NCBI GenBank assembly: GCA_020636045.1
Contig: JACJYP010000005.1
Span: 1 to 64,000, forward strand
From: Lewinellaceae bacterium
Lineage (GTDB): Bacteria > Bacteroidota > Bacteroidia > Chitinophagales > Saprospiraceae
Direction of reading: 5' to 3'
Length of the DNA: 64,000 bases
In this document: piece after piece, positions 9,220 to 18,271 of the stretch
Numbering within the stretch: position 1 is the stretch's first letter
How the letters are laid out: every line of letters starts with the position of its first letter
The notes under the pieces: generated by a model
Told to the model about the DNA's origin: nothing
Seen by the model: the letters and a program-made list of their open reading frames with translations, nothing else
The model's database searches: none
Made by a program: the position numbers and the translations under genes

Positions 9220-12200
9220 ATGGAATATTCGCCTCGCGACATTGAACCGAAATGGCGGGCCTGGTGGCAGGAGAACCAGACGTACAAAGTTGACAACCAG
9301 AGTGATAAACCCAAATACTACATCCTCGACATGTTTCCTTACCCCTCGGGCGCAGGGTTGCACGTCGGCCATCCGCTCGGATACATTGCCACGGATATTC
9401 TGACCCGTTACAAGCGGATGCGCGGATTCAATGTGTTGCACCCCATGGGGTACGACTCTTTCGGCCTGCCGGCGGAGCAATACGCTATTCAGACGGGGAT
9501 ACATCCGGCGGAATCGACGGAACGCAATATCAGGCGCTACCGCGAGCAACTGGACAATATCGGATTTGCCTACGACTGGAGCCGCGAAGTACGCACCAGC
9601 GATCCCGCTTTTTACAAGTGGACGCAGTGGATATTCATGCAGTTGTTCAACTATTACTACGATCTGGATGCAGATAAAGCGCTGCCGGTCAGCGAGTTGG
9701 TGAAACGCCTTTCCCGTTCGGGTAATACCGGCATCCGCGCAGCCTGCGACGACGATACGCCTGTTTGCAGCGCCGGTGAATGGAATGCCATGAGCGAGCG
9801 CGAACAGCAACTGTTCCTCCTGCATTACCGCCTCACCTATCCCGGCGAGGCATATGTCAACTGGTGCCCTGCATTGGGCTCCGTATTGTCGAACGACGAG
9901 GTAAAAGACGGCGTGAGCGAGCGCGGCGGCCACCCGGTAGAGCGAAAACTGATGAACCAGTGGAACATGCGCATCACAGCCTACGCGGATCGCCTGCTGG
10001 AAGGGCTGGATACGATCGACTGGCCGGAATCGATCAAGGAGCAACAGCGCAACTGGATCGGCCGTTCGGTGGGCGCTTCGGTCCGCTTCGCCGTTGAAGG
10101 TGCCGGCGATCACCATATCGAAGTGTTTACCACCCGCATCGATACCATTTTCGGTGCGACGTTTCTGGTGCTGGCGCCCGAACACGAACTGGTCAGGACC
10201 CTGACCACCGATGCGCACCGCACTGATATTGAGTCATATATCAAATGGGCGGCTTCACGCTCGGAGGTCGACCGCATGTCGGAGACCAAAAAAGTAACCG
10301 GCGCATTTACCGGCGCCTATGCCGTCAATCCCTTTAACGGCGAACGCGTGCCGATATGGATTTCCGAATACGTGCTGGCCGGCTACGGCACCGGCGCCAT
10401 CATGGCGGTGCCTTCGGGCGATCAGCGCGACTGGAATTTTGCCACCCATTTCAAATTGCCGGTTATTCCGATCCTGGACACACAAAAGGACCTGGACCAG
10501 GCGGCCGACCCGACCAAAGAAGGGCGCTACGTCAATTCGGGCATGATCAACGGCATGACGTATGAAGAGGCCGTGCCGGCACTTATTGCATGGCTGGAGG
10601 AGAAAGGCATCGGAAAGGGCAAAACCCAATACAAATTGCGTAATGCCGTGTTCAGCCGGCAGCGGTACTGGGGCGAACCTGTGCCGGTGTACTGGTCGGA
10701 CGGCGTGCCATACCTGATCGACGAAAAAGACCTGCCCCTGGTATTGCCGGGCATCGACAAATACCTGCCAACGGAAACCGGCGAGCCGCCACTGGGGCGT
10801 GCCGAAGGCTGGAACTATCACGGCCATGAGTACGAATTGAGCACCATGCCCGGCTGGGCGGGCTCTTCCTGGTATTTTTACCGCTACATGGATCCGCACA
10901 ACGACGGGGCATTTTGCTCGGAGCAGGCGGTGAGTTACTGGCAACAGGTCGATTTTTATCTGGGCGGCGCCGAGCATGCCGTCGGCCACCTGTTATACAG
11001 CCGGTTCTGGAATCACTTCATGTACGACCTGGGGCTCGTGCCACATCGTGAGTATGCCATGAAACTGGTCAATCAGGGCATGATCCAGGGGCGCTCCAAC
11101 TTCGTTTTCCGCGCCAAAGAGCGATTTTTTGAAGAATACCTCATGTTAAAGGTGCTGAAGCCACTCCTGTCAGATTCCGGGCCGCTGGCTACTTCCGAAC
11201 CGGGATACGAAGAAGAATACAAGTACGATTTTGCATTCGAGACCAACGATCTGGTCATCGAAGTGACTTCCTGGCAGCAGGAGGAAAAGATCACCCGCGT
11301 GCGCCAGACGGCTGCTGCCGACGGCAAACGCCTCATGGTGCTTTATACCGAAGAACTGATCGACCACATCAACGACCCGGAAAAGACCGCCGGCAAGATC
11401 CGCGCGGCGCTGCAAAGCCGCGAAGGCTTTATCGTAACGGCTCAAATGCCGAAATGCGAACAGTTGTACGTGTCGCAAAGCCTGCTTTACAAGTACGACC
11501 CCGAGTCTTTCACAAAACTGCACGTCGATGTGAATGTCGTAGAAGCCGATGTGCTGAATATCGAAAAAGCGCGGGCCTTGCCCATGTTTGAGAAGGCCAA
11601 TTTCAAACTCGATCCGAAAGGACAGTACACCTGCTCGCACGAGATCGAAAAGATGTCGAAATCCAAATACAATGTCGTAAACCCAGACGACATGGTGGCG
11701 GAATACGGCGCCGACTGTTTTCGGATGTTCGAGATGTTCCTGGGGCCGATCACCGACGCAAAGCCCTGGAACACCCAGGGGATCAGCGGCGTGAGCAGTT
11801 TTCTGCGTCGTTTTTGGGGGCTGTTCTTCGACGAAAAAGGGCAACAGATCGTAATGGATGATGCTCCCGTGCGCGAGGAATTGCGCGCTTTGCACAACTG
11901 TATCAAAAAGGTGACGGAGGATATCGAGCGCATGAGCATGAACACCTGCGTCAGCCATTTCATGATCGCAACCAATGAACTGCGGCGGCTCAACAGCACC
12001 AAACGCGCGATCCTGGAGCCCCTCGTGGTAATGCTGGCGCCATTCGGCCCGCATATTGCCGAGGAATTGTGGCACCAACTGGGCCATTCCGGCAGCGTCT
12101 GCGATGCCGCCTGGCCCGTATACGACGAAGAATACCTGAAGTCGGACACCATCACTTATCCGATCCAGATCAATGGGAAGCTGCGCGCCAATATCGAATT

Positions 12201-12333
12201 GCCGGCAAATGTGACGGCCGCCGACGCAGAAACGGCGGCACTCGCACTCGAGCAGGTGCAAAAATGGATTGACGGCAAACCCGTGCGAAAAGTTGTGTTC
12301 GTGCCCGGCCGAATGATAAATGTTGTGGTTTGA
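9220..12333 (+). CDS. leuS: Leucyl-tRNA synthetase with extra insertion domain
   Basis: Charges tRNA-Leu with leucine in the cytoplasm. The start at 9220 gives MEYSPRDIEPKW, the usual LeuRS N-terminus; the upstream in-frame codons look non-coding. The HIGH motif is HVGH (residues 48-51) after FPYPSGAGL, the CP1 editing domain contains TTRIDTIFGATF, and the KMSKS loop is EKMSKSKYN (about 811-815). At 1037 residues it is some 110 longer than I expect for Bacteroidota LeuRS. The excess lies at about residues 633-746 (about 11115-11455), between QGRSNFVFR and LYVSQSLL, just before the conserved HVDVN segment and the catalytic loop. This insert contains YDFAFE...LVIEVTSW...RVRQTAAADGKRLMVLYT, an alpha/beta pattern resembling the core of small nuclease-like (DUF559/PD-(D/E)xK) folds, though the EVT triplet lacks the usual lysine. 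Its function is unknown. Confidence 0.97.
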   Translation: MEYSPRDIEPKWRAWWQENQTYKVDNQSDKPKYYILDMFPYPSGAGLHVGHPLGYIATDILTRYKRMRGFNVLHPMGYDSFGLPAEQYAIQTGIHPAESTERNIRRYREQLDNIGFAYDWSREVRTSDPAFYKWTQWIFMQLFNYYYDLDADKALPVSELVKRLSRSGNTGIRAACDDDTPVCSAGEWNAMSEREQQLFLLHYRLTYPGEAYVNWCPALGSVLSNDEVKDGVSERGGHPVERKLMNQWNMRITAYADRLLEGLDTIDWPESIKEQQRNWIGRSVGASVRFAVEGAGDHHIEVFTTRIDTIFGATFLVLAPEHELVRTLTTDAHRTDIESYIKWAASRSEVDRMSETKKVTGAFTGAYAVNPFNGERVPIWISEYVLAGYGTGAIMAVPSGDQRDWNFATHFKLPVIPILDTQKDLDQAADPTKEGRYVNSGMINGMTYEEAVPALIAWLEEKGIGKGKTQYKLRNAVFSRQRYWGEPVPVYWSDGVPYLIDEKDLPLVLPGIDKYLPTETGEPPLGRAEGWNYHGHEYELSTMPGWAGSSWYFYRYMDPHNDGAFCSEQAVSYWQQVDFYLGGAEHAVGHLLYSRFWNHFMYDLGLVPHREYAMKLVNQGMIQGRSNFVFRAKERFFEEYLMLKVLKPLLSDSGPLATSEPGYEEEYKYDFAFETNDLVIEVTSWQQEEKITRVRQTAAADGKRLMVLYTEELIDHINDPEKTAGKIRAALQSREGFIVTAQMPKCEQLYVSQSLLYKYDPESFTKLHVDVNVVEADVLNIEKARALPMFEKANFKLDPKGQYTCSHEIEKMSKSKYNVVNPDDMVAEYGADCFRMFEMFLGPITDAKPWNTQGISGVSSFLRRFWGLFFDEKGQQIVMDDAPVREELRALHNCIKKVTEDIERMSMNTCVSHFMIATNELRRLNSTKRAILEPLVVMLAPFGPHIAEELWHQLGHSGSVCDAAWPVYDEEYLKSDTITYPIQINGKLRANIELPANVTAADAETAALALEQVQKWIDGKPVRKVVFVPGRMINVVV

Positions 12334-12370
12334 ACTTGTGTATTTTTCTGCCTTTGTGCATCCTTCGTGA

Positions 12371-12378
12371 TATATTTG
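12371..12378 (+). promoter_or_regulatory. Putative -7 element for the ECF sigma gene
   Basis: TATATTTG fits TAnnTTTG and lies 23 bases before the start codon. The nearest good TTTG (12353-12356) is only 14 bases upstream; TCTG at 12347-12350 has the normal 20-base spacing but one mismatch. Confidence 0.45.
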
Positions 12379-12401
12379 GCGGACATACCTCGTAAGCGCT
12401 C

Positions 12402-12986
12402 ATGCTAAAATTCCGCCGCTCTGTGGCATCCGAACAACTGACAGACGAGCAGTTGCTGGAAAAATACCTTTCCGGCGGCGATGCGCGGTATTTGGGGCAG
12501 TTGTACGAGCGGTATATCCCCATGGTCTACGGCGTTTGTATCAAAATTCTGCGCGACCGGGGAAAAGCGGAAGACGCGGTTATGAACATCTACGAGGAAC
12601 TGGCACGCAAACTAAAAGACCACGAGGTCGACGCTTTCAGGGGGTGGCTGTATGTGCTGGCGCGCAATCACTGCCTCATGGAATGGCGCAAAAATCACCG
12701 GCGACCGGTCGATTTGCATGACGATATGACACGCCACGACGCGGTGGAGGAGGCTTTTCAATACGAATTGCCGCAGGATGGCACGCCTTTGGAGAAATGT
12801 CTGGAGAATCTGCCGGAACAACAGCGAAACAGCGTCCGGTGGTTCTATTTTGAAGAAAAATCATACAAGGAGATTGCCGGCATGATCTCGGAAGATATCG
12901 GGAAAGTGCGCTCTTACATCCAGAACGGCCGGCGAAACCTTAAAATCTGCCTGGAAAACGCAGGCGTTAAAAGAATCGAACTGTGA
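12402..12986 (+). CDS. ECF-type RNA polymerase sigma factor
   Basis: 194 residues, the usual size for an extracytoplasmic-function sigma-70 factor. Region 2 covers LTDEQLLEKYLSGGDARYLG...YERYIPMVYGVCIKILRDRGKAEDAVMNIYEEL, with the region 2.4-like FRGWLYVLARNHCLMEWRK, and region 4 covers LPEQQRNSVRWFYFEEKSYKEIAGMI...VRSYIQNGRRNLK with a helix-turn-helix. It should direct core RNA polymerase to a small stress or envelope regulon. The stop overlaps the GTG start of the next gene by four bases (GTGA), which indicates translational coupling. That neighbour is a membrane protein of the length and position expected for an anti-sigma factor, so the pair probably forms a sigma/anti-sigma module. The regulon cannot be inferred from the sequence. 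Confidence 0.9.
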   Translation: MLKFRRSVASEQLTDEQLLEKYLSGGDARYLGQLYERYIPMVYGVCIKILRDRGKAEDAVMNIYEELARKLKDHEVDAFRGWLYVLARNHCLMEWRKNHRRPVDLHDDMTRHDAVEEAFQYELPQDGTPLEKCLENLPEQQRNSVRWFYFEEKSYKEIAGMISEDIGKVRSYIQNGRRNLKICLENAGVKRIEL

Positions 12987-14086
12987 ACCCTTCTGTGCGA
13001 CAAGATGATGTGCGGTTCCTGGACTTGCTGCAGCGCTGGCAAAGCGGTGATTTCACCCGCGCCGACGAGCGGGAACTGATATCGCTGGCCGAGTCGGACG
13101 CGTTCCGCCGGGAAGCGATGGAAGGATTCATGGCGTTTCCGGACGCCGATCACGACGCACAATTGCAGGCGCTGTACCGCCGCCTGCGCATGCGTGGAGA
13201 CGGCAGTCAGCCGCAGATAGTCGGTTTGCCCCGCTGGTGGGCGGCGGCGGCCGTTTTACTGTTGCTGGTCGCCGTCTGGTTTTTCCCGGTAACAAAAAAT
13301 GAAAAGGCACCTGTGGCGCAAACCGCGGAAAAGACTGCCGACGAACCGGACAACAGCGCTGCACAGCCGGAATCGGAATTATCGGGATCCGACTATGCCG
13401 CTGCTGAAGACCCTGCCGAGGCAAAAAAGATCATATCGCCGGGTTCCGGCAACGGCGCTGCGATGAGCAAATCGGCGCCCGCCAATCGCTCCGCGCCTGC
13501 AGGCGGCATGGCGGCAGCGGAAGAATCGGATGTTTTGGCAGATAATATGTCGTCGGAGGCGGCGCCACCGCCTGCATTGCCGCAGTTTTCTCCCTCGAAA
13601 GGTGAAGTAGCCGGCGCCCCGCCCCGCCCCCAAACCACTATGAAGCCGACCAAAGAAATGCCGGCGGCCAGTGTGCCCGTTGTTGCGGATAAAAGCAATG
13701 CCAGGGCAAAAAAACAACTTCCGCCGGTCCGCACAACCGACAGTACCTGGCATCAGACCGATCTTAAACCCGATATGGAGGCGGAACGGGCGCAAGCGCG
13801 TGAATCCGGACAGCCTGCCGTCAGCGAACCCGCCGGCGGATGGGATGCCTTCAAGGAGTACCTTCGCCACAATGCGCGGCTGACCGCCGATGCGCGCGAC
13901 CACAATGTCAGCGGTTTTGTGCAGGTGCAATTCATCGTAAATGCCAACAGCGAACCGCAAAATTTTGTCATCCTGCGCTCCCTGGGTCATGGGTGCGACG
14001 AAGAAGCCATTCGCCTCGTAAAGTCCTGGGAGTGGGTGCCGGGGAAAAATCCGGCCACGACCGCGGATATCTGGTTTGTCAGATAA
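12983..14086 (+). CDS. Membrane protein with TonB-like C-terminus, likely anti-sigma partner
   Basis: 367 residues starting at GTG inside the stop of the sigma gene. The N-terminal 75 residues are cytoplasmic in style (LLQRWQSGDFTRADERELISL...), as in anti-sigma N-termini. One transmembrane helix follows (WWAAAAVLLLLVAVWFF, about residues 80-97). Next comes a long low-complexity periplasmic linker rich in Ala, Pro, Ser and Glu, and a C-terminal domain of about 85 residues (FVQVQFIVNANSEPQNFVIL...EEAIRLVKSWEWVPG) that matches the TonB C-terminal/energy-transducing fold. TonB C-terminal domains normally touch outer-membrane receptors. Fused to a sigma-coupled membrane anchor, it could instead sense envelope state, but this is inference. 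It lacks a zinc-binding HxxxCxxC anti-sigma motif. Confidence 0.8.
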   Translation: MNPSVRQDDVRFLDLLQRWQSGDFTRADERELISLAESDAFRREAMEGFMAFPDADHDAQLQALYRRLRMRGDGSQPQIVGLPRWWAAAAVLLLLVAVWFFPVTKNEKAPVAQTAEKTADEPDNSAAQPESELSGSDYAAAEDPAEAKKIISPGSGNGAAMSKSAPANRSAPAGGMAAAEESDVLADNMSSEAAPPPALPQFSPSKGEVAGAPPRPQTTMKPTKEMPAASVPVVADKSNARAKKQLPPVRTTDSTWHQTDLKPDMEAERAQARESGQPAVSEPAGGWDAFKEYLRHNARLTADARDHNVSGFVQVQFIVNANSEPQNFVILRSLGHGCDEEAIRLVKSWEWVPGKNPATTADIWFVR

Positions 14087-14398
14087 AAAATGCCAGCAAC
14101 GATCAAACAAGGGCACTTATTCGTACACATGCTTGCCGGTACCGCCTCCACCACCGCCATATTGTAAATACGATGCACTTTTTACCCTGGTATTTGCAAT
14201 GGTTCGGGCCAGATTTGATGCTGACCCCCTTGCAGATCTATTTTGGCAGGAAATTGCGGAAGATGAAATTGAGTGCATAGCCCGAAGTCCCGAAATCATT
14301 TGCCGGTACGACAAACCAAAGTGAAATTCGGATGTTCTTGACCATGTTACCGGCGGTGCAGTTTACTTTGCGGAATATTTCAACCCCTCCCGACGATT
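14087..14398. other. Intergenic region, no confident gene
   Basis: 312 bases between the TonB-like protein gene and ribA. A rightward open frame (14076-14324) could encode up to 82 residues ending LFWQEIAEDEIECIARSPE..., and its second half looks somewhat protein-like. However, it begins inside the previous gene, has a polyproline stretch from GCC/CCN triplets and no clear start, so I do not call it. No promoter or terminator was found. Confidence 0.3.
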
Positions 14399-14983
14399 AT
14401 GCAACGACAAGCAGAAGCCCGAATCCCTTCGCAATACGGCCCTTTCACGATGATGGCCTTTGCCGACAAGGCATCTGACAAGATGCCCCATGTCGCGTTG
14501 ATCGCCGAAGGTTTCGACCCGGAAAAGCCCGTTCCTGTGCGCATCCATTCGGAATGTATGACGGGCGATGTGTTTGGCTCGCGGCGCTGCGACTGCGGGG
14601 AGCAACTGGATGCTTCGCTGCGCATTGCTGCAGAAAGGGGTGGGGTGGTGATCTACCTGCGGCAGGAAGGCCGCGGGATCGGGCTGATCAATAAACTGAA
14701 AGCATACAACCTGCAGGACCTGGGGCTGAACACCGCAGAGGCCAATACCCACCTGGGCTTCGATGTAGATGCGCGACAGTACGATTGCGCCATCTTTATT
14801 CTGCAGGATCTGGGTATCAGTGCCGTAGAACTCATTACCAACAACCCCGACAAAGTGGAAGCCCTGCGACGCTCGCCCGTGAAGGTTGTCGGGCGCATTC
14901 CGCTGGTGATCCCGCCGCACGATGACAGCCTTCATTACCTGAAAACCAAACAGGACCTGATGGGTCATTTGCTGGGACTTTGA
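14399..14983 (+). CDS. ribA: GTP cyclohydrolase II
   Basis: 194 residues, the length of a stand-alone RibA. It opens GTP to 2,5-diamino-6-ribosylamino-4-pyrimidinone phosphate, the first step of riboflavin synthesis. The zinc-binding cysteines are seen in HSECMTGDVFGSRRCDCG, and the nucleotide/catalytic segment is LRQEGRGIGLINKLKAYNLQ followed by DTHLGF-like NTHLGFDVDAR. The C-terminal ITNNPDKV is also characteristic. There is no fused RibB domain, unlike many Bacteroidota that carry a bifunctional RibBA, so DHBP synthase must be encoded elsewhere. One base separates its stop from the next start, so the two genes are probably co-transcribed. Confidence 0.96.
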   Translation: MQRQAEARIPSQYGPFTMMAFADKASDKMPHVALIAEGFDPEKPVPVRIHSECMTGDVFGSRRCDCGEQLDASLRIAAERGGVVIYLRQEGRGIGLINKLKAYNLQDLGLNTAEANTHLGFDVDARQYDCAIFILQDLGISAVELITNNPDKVEALRRSPVKVVGRIPLVIPPHDDSLHYLKTKQDLMGHLLGL

Positions 14984-14984
14984 T

Positions 14985-15590
14985 ATGAACGACTTCTGGG
15001 AACATCGCTGGCAAAACAACCAGACCGGCTGGGACCTTTCCTCTGTATCGCCGCCGCTGGCCGGCTATGCCGAACACATTCCCATCGCGCAGCGCAAGGG
15101 GTTGTCCGTACTGATCCCCGGCTGCGGCAACGGCTACGAAGCCATCCATCTGCTGAAACTGGGATTTTCTGACATCACGATGCTCGATATCGCCCCAACG
15201 GCGATTGAGCGGCTCGAAAGCCGCCTCGACCGGGAATCGCCGGGCTGGCAGACGTTCCTCCGGCTCGTCAACGAAGACTTTTTTGCACATGAGGGTTCTT
15301 ACGACCTCATTTTGGAACAAACTTTTTTCTGTGCCCTGAACCCCGGCCTGCGCGGTGATTATGCCCTGAAAATGAAACAGTTGCTTGCCCCCGACGGGCG
15401 GCTTTCGGGGGTGCTTTTCAATCGTGAATTCGAGGGCGGGCCGCCATTCGGAGGCAGCAGAGAAGAATATGAACGCCTGTTTTCACCCCATTTCCGCATC
15501 AAAAAAATAGAGCCGTGCCATAATTCCGCCGAACCCCGCGCCGGCACGGAAGTTTTTGTCATACTCGAAAAAGCACCCGATAAGATTTAG
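14985..15590 (+). CDS. TPMT-family SAM-dependent methyltransferase
   Basis: 201 residues. MNDFWEHRWQNNQTGWD and the SAM-binding VLIPGCGNGYEAIHLL are typical of the thiopurine methyltransferase family, as are DIAPTAIERL and the acidic NEDFFAHEGSYDLILEQTFFCAL. The fold is a class I Rossmann-like methyltransferase. Bacterial members act on varied small molecules (thiols, selenium or tellurium species, halides), so the substrate is undetermined. It starts one base after the ribA stop, suggesting one transcript. The 3' end overlaps the convergent 474-residue gene by four bases. Confidence 0.9.
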   Translation: MNDFWEHRWQNNQTGWDLSSVSPPLAGYAEHIPIAQRKGLSVLIPGCGNGYEAIHLLKLGFSDITMLDIAPTAIERLESRLDRESPGWQTFLRLVNEDFFAHEGSYDLILEQTFFCALNPGLRGDYALKMKQLLAPDGRLSGVLFNREFEGGPPFGGSREEYERLFSPHFRIKKIEPCHNSAEPRAGTEVFVILEKAPDKI

Positions 15591-17011
15591 CGCTCCGCTT
15601 TGGAGCGAATTTGTGCGGCGAGCCATTCCCGGTGCATCATCTCGCTGGCAGGCGGCAGTTGTGCGAGCAATTCATGAAAGCGTTCGCGGTCGCCGGGCAT
15701 CACTTTCCCGAATTTTGCCGTGAATTCCACGAATTTCTGCATTTGACGCTTCAGTTGCGGGTCGAGCAGCTGGTTGCGGTGCAGGAAAATACGCGTGGCT
15801 TCCAGGTAGGAATGCAGCAGTTCATCCTGTTCCGTTTCGCAGTAAATCTTGATCAGCAGGCTCCTCACGGTGACGTTCAGCAGCACATCCGAGGTCTCCA
15901 CCTGCAGGAGGCTGTGCTGGGCGTCGCCGTAGTTTTTCATAAAGTAATGGTATTGGGCGAGGTTGTAGCGATACGTGTTGTCGGCGTATTGCGCAGGCAG
16001 TTTGCTGCGGTACGTTTCGATAAACTGACGCGTCCATTCCGCCTGTTCCGTTTTGATGCCTGCGGCCACGATATTGGTGTAGTCCCAGGGCGGAATGTGA
16101 CCGTCTTCGAGCATCAGACCATTTTGCAGCAGCAATTTGTTGATCTCCAGGTGTTCCTTTAAAAAACGGGCGTCGCCAAAACGGTTGATGCGCCGCGTGC
16201 AGTAATTGAGGAGCAGGGTGTAAAATTGCTTGCGTTCGGCGTCCGAAAAATGTTGCTCAGTTTTTGCAATCAGTTCTCTCGCCTTTTCGAACAGAGCCGG
16301 CTCTTCCGGGGAACGGAGCATCAACACCAGGCAACGATATACCTGTATGGGAGGCACTTGCGCGTAGGCTTCTCCTGCAGACCAATTCAGCACATCTTCC
16401 AGGTAGGCGATGCGGTAATGTATGTTAAGCACCGCTTCGTAGTTGAGCATTTCGCAGGCATAGCGCAGTTTTTCGGCGATATAATATACATCGAGTGCAT
16501 CGGCCGATGTCTGTAACTGTTCGTTGAATCCGCGCTGATTGCGATCGCTGTGATCGTAGAGCAGCCGTTCGGCAAACAATTGCTCCCGGTAAAAATCGAT
16601 GTTGCGATGCGGCAATTTTTCGAGGTATTTCTCCATGTCGGCCCGCGCTGAGCGGTAATGCCTTGCCAGGTTCAATTCCCGGTATTGTCGTACCAGGGTC
16701 ATTTGCCGGCGCCATTCGTCGCTCAGCATGGCTTCGATGGTGAGGAATGTCTCGGCCAGTTGCATTAGTTTGCCGGCCAGATAGGCGAGCGTTTTTTCAT
16801 CAGGCGGCTTTTCGGAGTCAAGTTTTTTCAGCACCGCCTTTTTGGAAAGTTGTGCATGCGTAAAATCGGGGGCGTATTTTTGTATATGTCTGTACAGCCG
16901 GATGCAGTCGCCGCTTTTGTTGAAGTAGGGCGATTCGAGGAACTCTCCGAAGCGCGAACGCTGGCGCGTCGTGAGCGAGCGAAACAGTTCGATGAGTTTG
17001 CTATCCGTCAA
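15587..17011 (-). CDS. Conserved-looking 474-residue helical protein of unknown function
   Basis: I do not recognise a named family. The sequence is almost wholly alpha-helical and soluble, with no signal peptide or membrane segment. It begins TDSKLIELFRSLTTRQRSRFGEFLESPYFN, followed by long amphipathic helices with TPR- or HEAT-like spacing (for example YRCLVLMLRSPEEPALFEKARELI). The only in-frame start near the N-terminus is TTG at 17009-17011; a stop lies five codons upstream and no internal Met precedes the conserved-looking first helix, so TTG is probably the real start. It is divergent from the T9SS protein at 17078 and convergent with the methyltransferase. Confidence 0.75.
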   Translation of the reverse strand: MTDSKLIELFRSLTTRQRSRFGEFLESPYFNKSGDCIRLYRHIQKYAPDFTHAQLSKKAVLKKLDSEKPPDEKTLAYLAGKLMQLAETFLTIEAMLSDEWRRQMTLVRQYRELNLARHYRSARADMEKYLEKLPHRNIDFYREQLFAERLLYDHSDRNQRGFNEQLQTSADALDVYYIAEKLRYACEMLNYEAVLNIHYRIAYLEDVLNWSAGEAYAQVPPIQVYRCLVLMLRSPEEPALFEKARELIAKTEQHFSDAERKQFYTLLLNYCTRRINRFGDARFLKEHLEINKLLLQNGLMLEDGHIPPWDYTNIVAAGIKTEQAEWTRQFIETYRSKLPAQYADNTYRYNLAQYHYFMKNYGDAQHSLLQVETSDVLLNVTVRSLLIKIYCETEQDELLHSYLEATRIFLHRNQLLDPQLKRQMQKFVEFTAKFGKVMPGDRERFHELLAQLPPASEMMHREWLAAQIRSKAER

Positions 17012-17065
17012 AACGAGACATCTTTATCATGCAAGTTCGGAAACTCCCCGGTGTTCCATAAACCA

Positions 17066-17077
17066 AATTGTACAATT
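17066..17077. promoter_or_regulatory. Perfect 12-bp palindrome abutting a start codon
   Basis: AATTGTACAATT is a perfect palindrome ending on the base before the ATG at 17078, between two divergent genes. A dimeric repressor bound here would block initiation on the rightward gene. It could also be chance in an AT-rich leader. Confidence 0.35.
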
Positions 17078-18214
17078 ATGAAGTCCCTTTTCCAGATACT
17101 GTGTATTTTATTGCTGAATGAAGGCGTAATTCAGGCCCAGGCCATTTTTATGTACCCCGGCGATACCAATAACGACGGTGTGGCCAACCATTTCGATTTG
17201 CTGCCGATCGGACTCGCATACGGGATGGAGGGCATTCCGAGGCCCGGCGCAACGCAACAATGGTCCCTGCAAATTCTGGAACCTGCCTGGCCCGACGCAT
17301 TGCCTGTGAGCGGTATCAACAAGGGTTTTGCCGACAGCGACGGCAACGGCTTTATCGACTCGCTGGATATCGACGCCATCGCGCTGAACTACGACAGCGT
17401 CCAGAACAATGCGGAACCGCCGCCCATGCCTTATCCGCCCAAACTGACCGACACCTGCTTCAGTTGTCCCAAACCCGATATTCTGATCACCTACAGTGCG
17501 GATACGCTGATCGGTGCTTCATCGGGCTTCGATACCCTGTATGCATATGTGCAGTTGATCTACCCGCCCGGGGTGCCGCAACAATTCGGCGCGCTCGGCA
17601 TTGCCTTCGACCTTGAATACGACTACGATCCCGACAAGATCATCGACTCCCTGACACAGGTGTACGCCGATACATTGCCCGATACGCGAATGTACCTGAT
17701 CGCCACCAGCACGAAAGCAAACCTGTGGCGCCTTCCCGCGCCCGGTCGCATGGGATTTGCAGGGGCGGGACGCGGGAACAACGCCTTTTTTATTTCCGAC
17801 ACCCTTTTTACGATCAAATATATTATCACGGACATGATCATACGGGGAGCGGAGACATTTTCCCTGAAAATAGATAACATACTGATGATCAATAACCAGG
17901 AACAGGTTGTCTGCTTCGGAAGCATTAAACAGGAGCCGGTGGCCATCCTTTCGCCGGCCCACGAAGCGCCGGAGGCAGCGCCTTTGTTGTTTTTGTCTCC
18001 CAACCCGGTCAAAGACAGGTTGCGCATCGAGACGCCGGGCCTGGCACCCGGACGAGCAGATATCTTTGACACGGCCGGACGGCTTGTTATGTCTGCTTCC
18101 TGTGCAGGACAAAACCCGTGCTATCTCGATGTGTCAGCGCTGCGTCAGGGCGTTTGGATGGCCCGGGTAAAAACACGACATGGCGTGGCAGTGCAAAAAT
18201 TTATCAGGGATTGA
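17078..18214 (+). CDS. Secreted dockerin-like protein with T9SS sorting domain
   Basis: 378 residues. The start at 17078 exposes a signal peptide (MKSLFQILCILLLNEGVIQA). Just after it lie two dockerin/EF-hand-like calcium loops: DTNNDGVANHFD...IGLAYG and DSDGNGFIDSLDIDAIALNYD. The middle is beta-rich with paired cysteines (CFSCPKPD) and may be cohesin-like (FGALGIAFDLEYDYDPDKI). The last 80 or so residues (LFLSPNPVKDRLRIE...GVWMARVKTRHGVAVQKFIRD) are a T9SS sorting domain. Dockerin loops usually mediate calcium-stabilised protein-protein docking. No cellulosome-like partner is in the window, so the role is unknown. Confidence 0.85.
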   Translation: MKSLFQILCILLLNEGVIQAQAIFMYPGDTNNDGVANHFDLLPIGLAYGMEGIPRPGATQQWSLQILEPAWPDALPVSGINKGFADSDGNGFIDSLDIDAIALNYDSVQNNAEPPPMPYPPKLTDTCFSCPKPDILITYSADTLIGASSGFDTLYAYVQLIYPPGVPQQFGALGIAFDLEYDYDPDKIIDSLTQVYADTLPDTRMYLIATSTKANLWRLPAPGRMGFAGAGRGNNAFFISDTLFTIKYIITDMIIRGAETFSLKIDNILMINNQEQVVCFGSIKQEPVAILSPAHEAPEAAPLLFLSPNPVKDRLRIETPGLAPGRADIFDTAGRLVMSASCAGQNPCYLDVSALRQGVWMARVKTRHGVAVQKFIRD

Positions 18215-18271
18215 TTGAAGAACCGGATATATTTATCCCTGTACCTTCCTGATCGAACAAATGACCCTTGC

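Noticed and set aside
14076..14324. 82-residue rightward open frame before ribA
   Set aside because: It starts inside the previous gene, has a polyproline run and no recognisable start or family.
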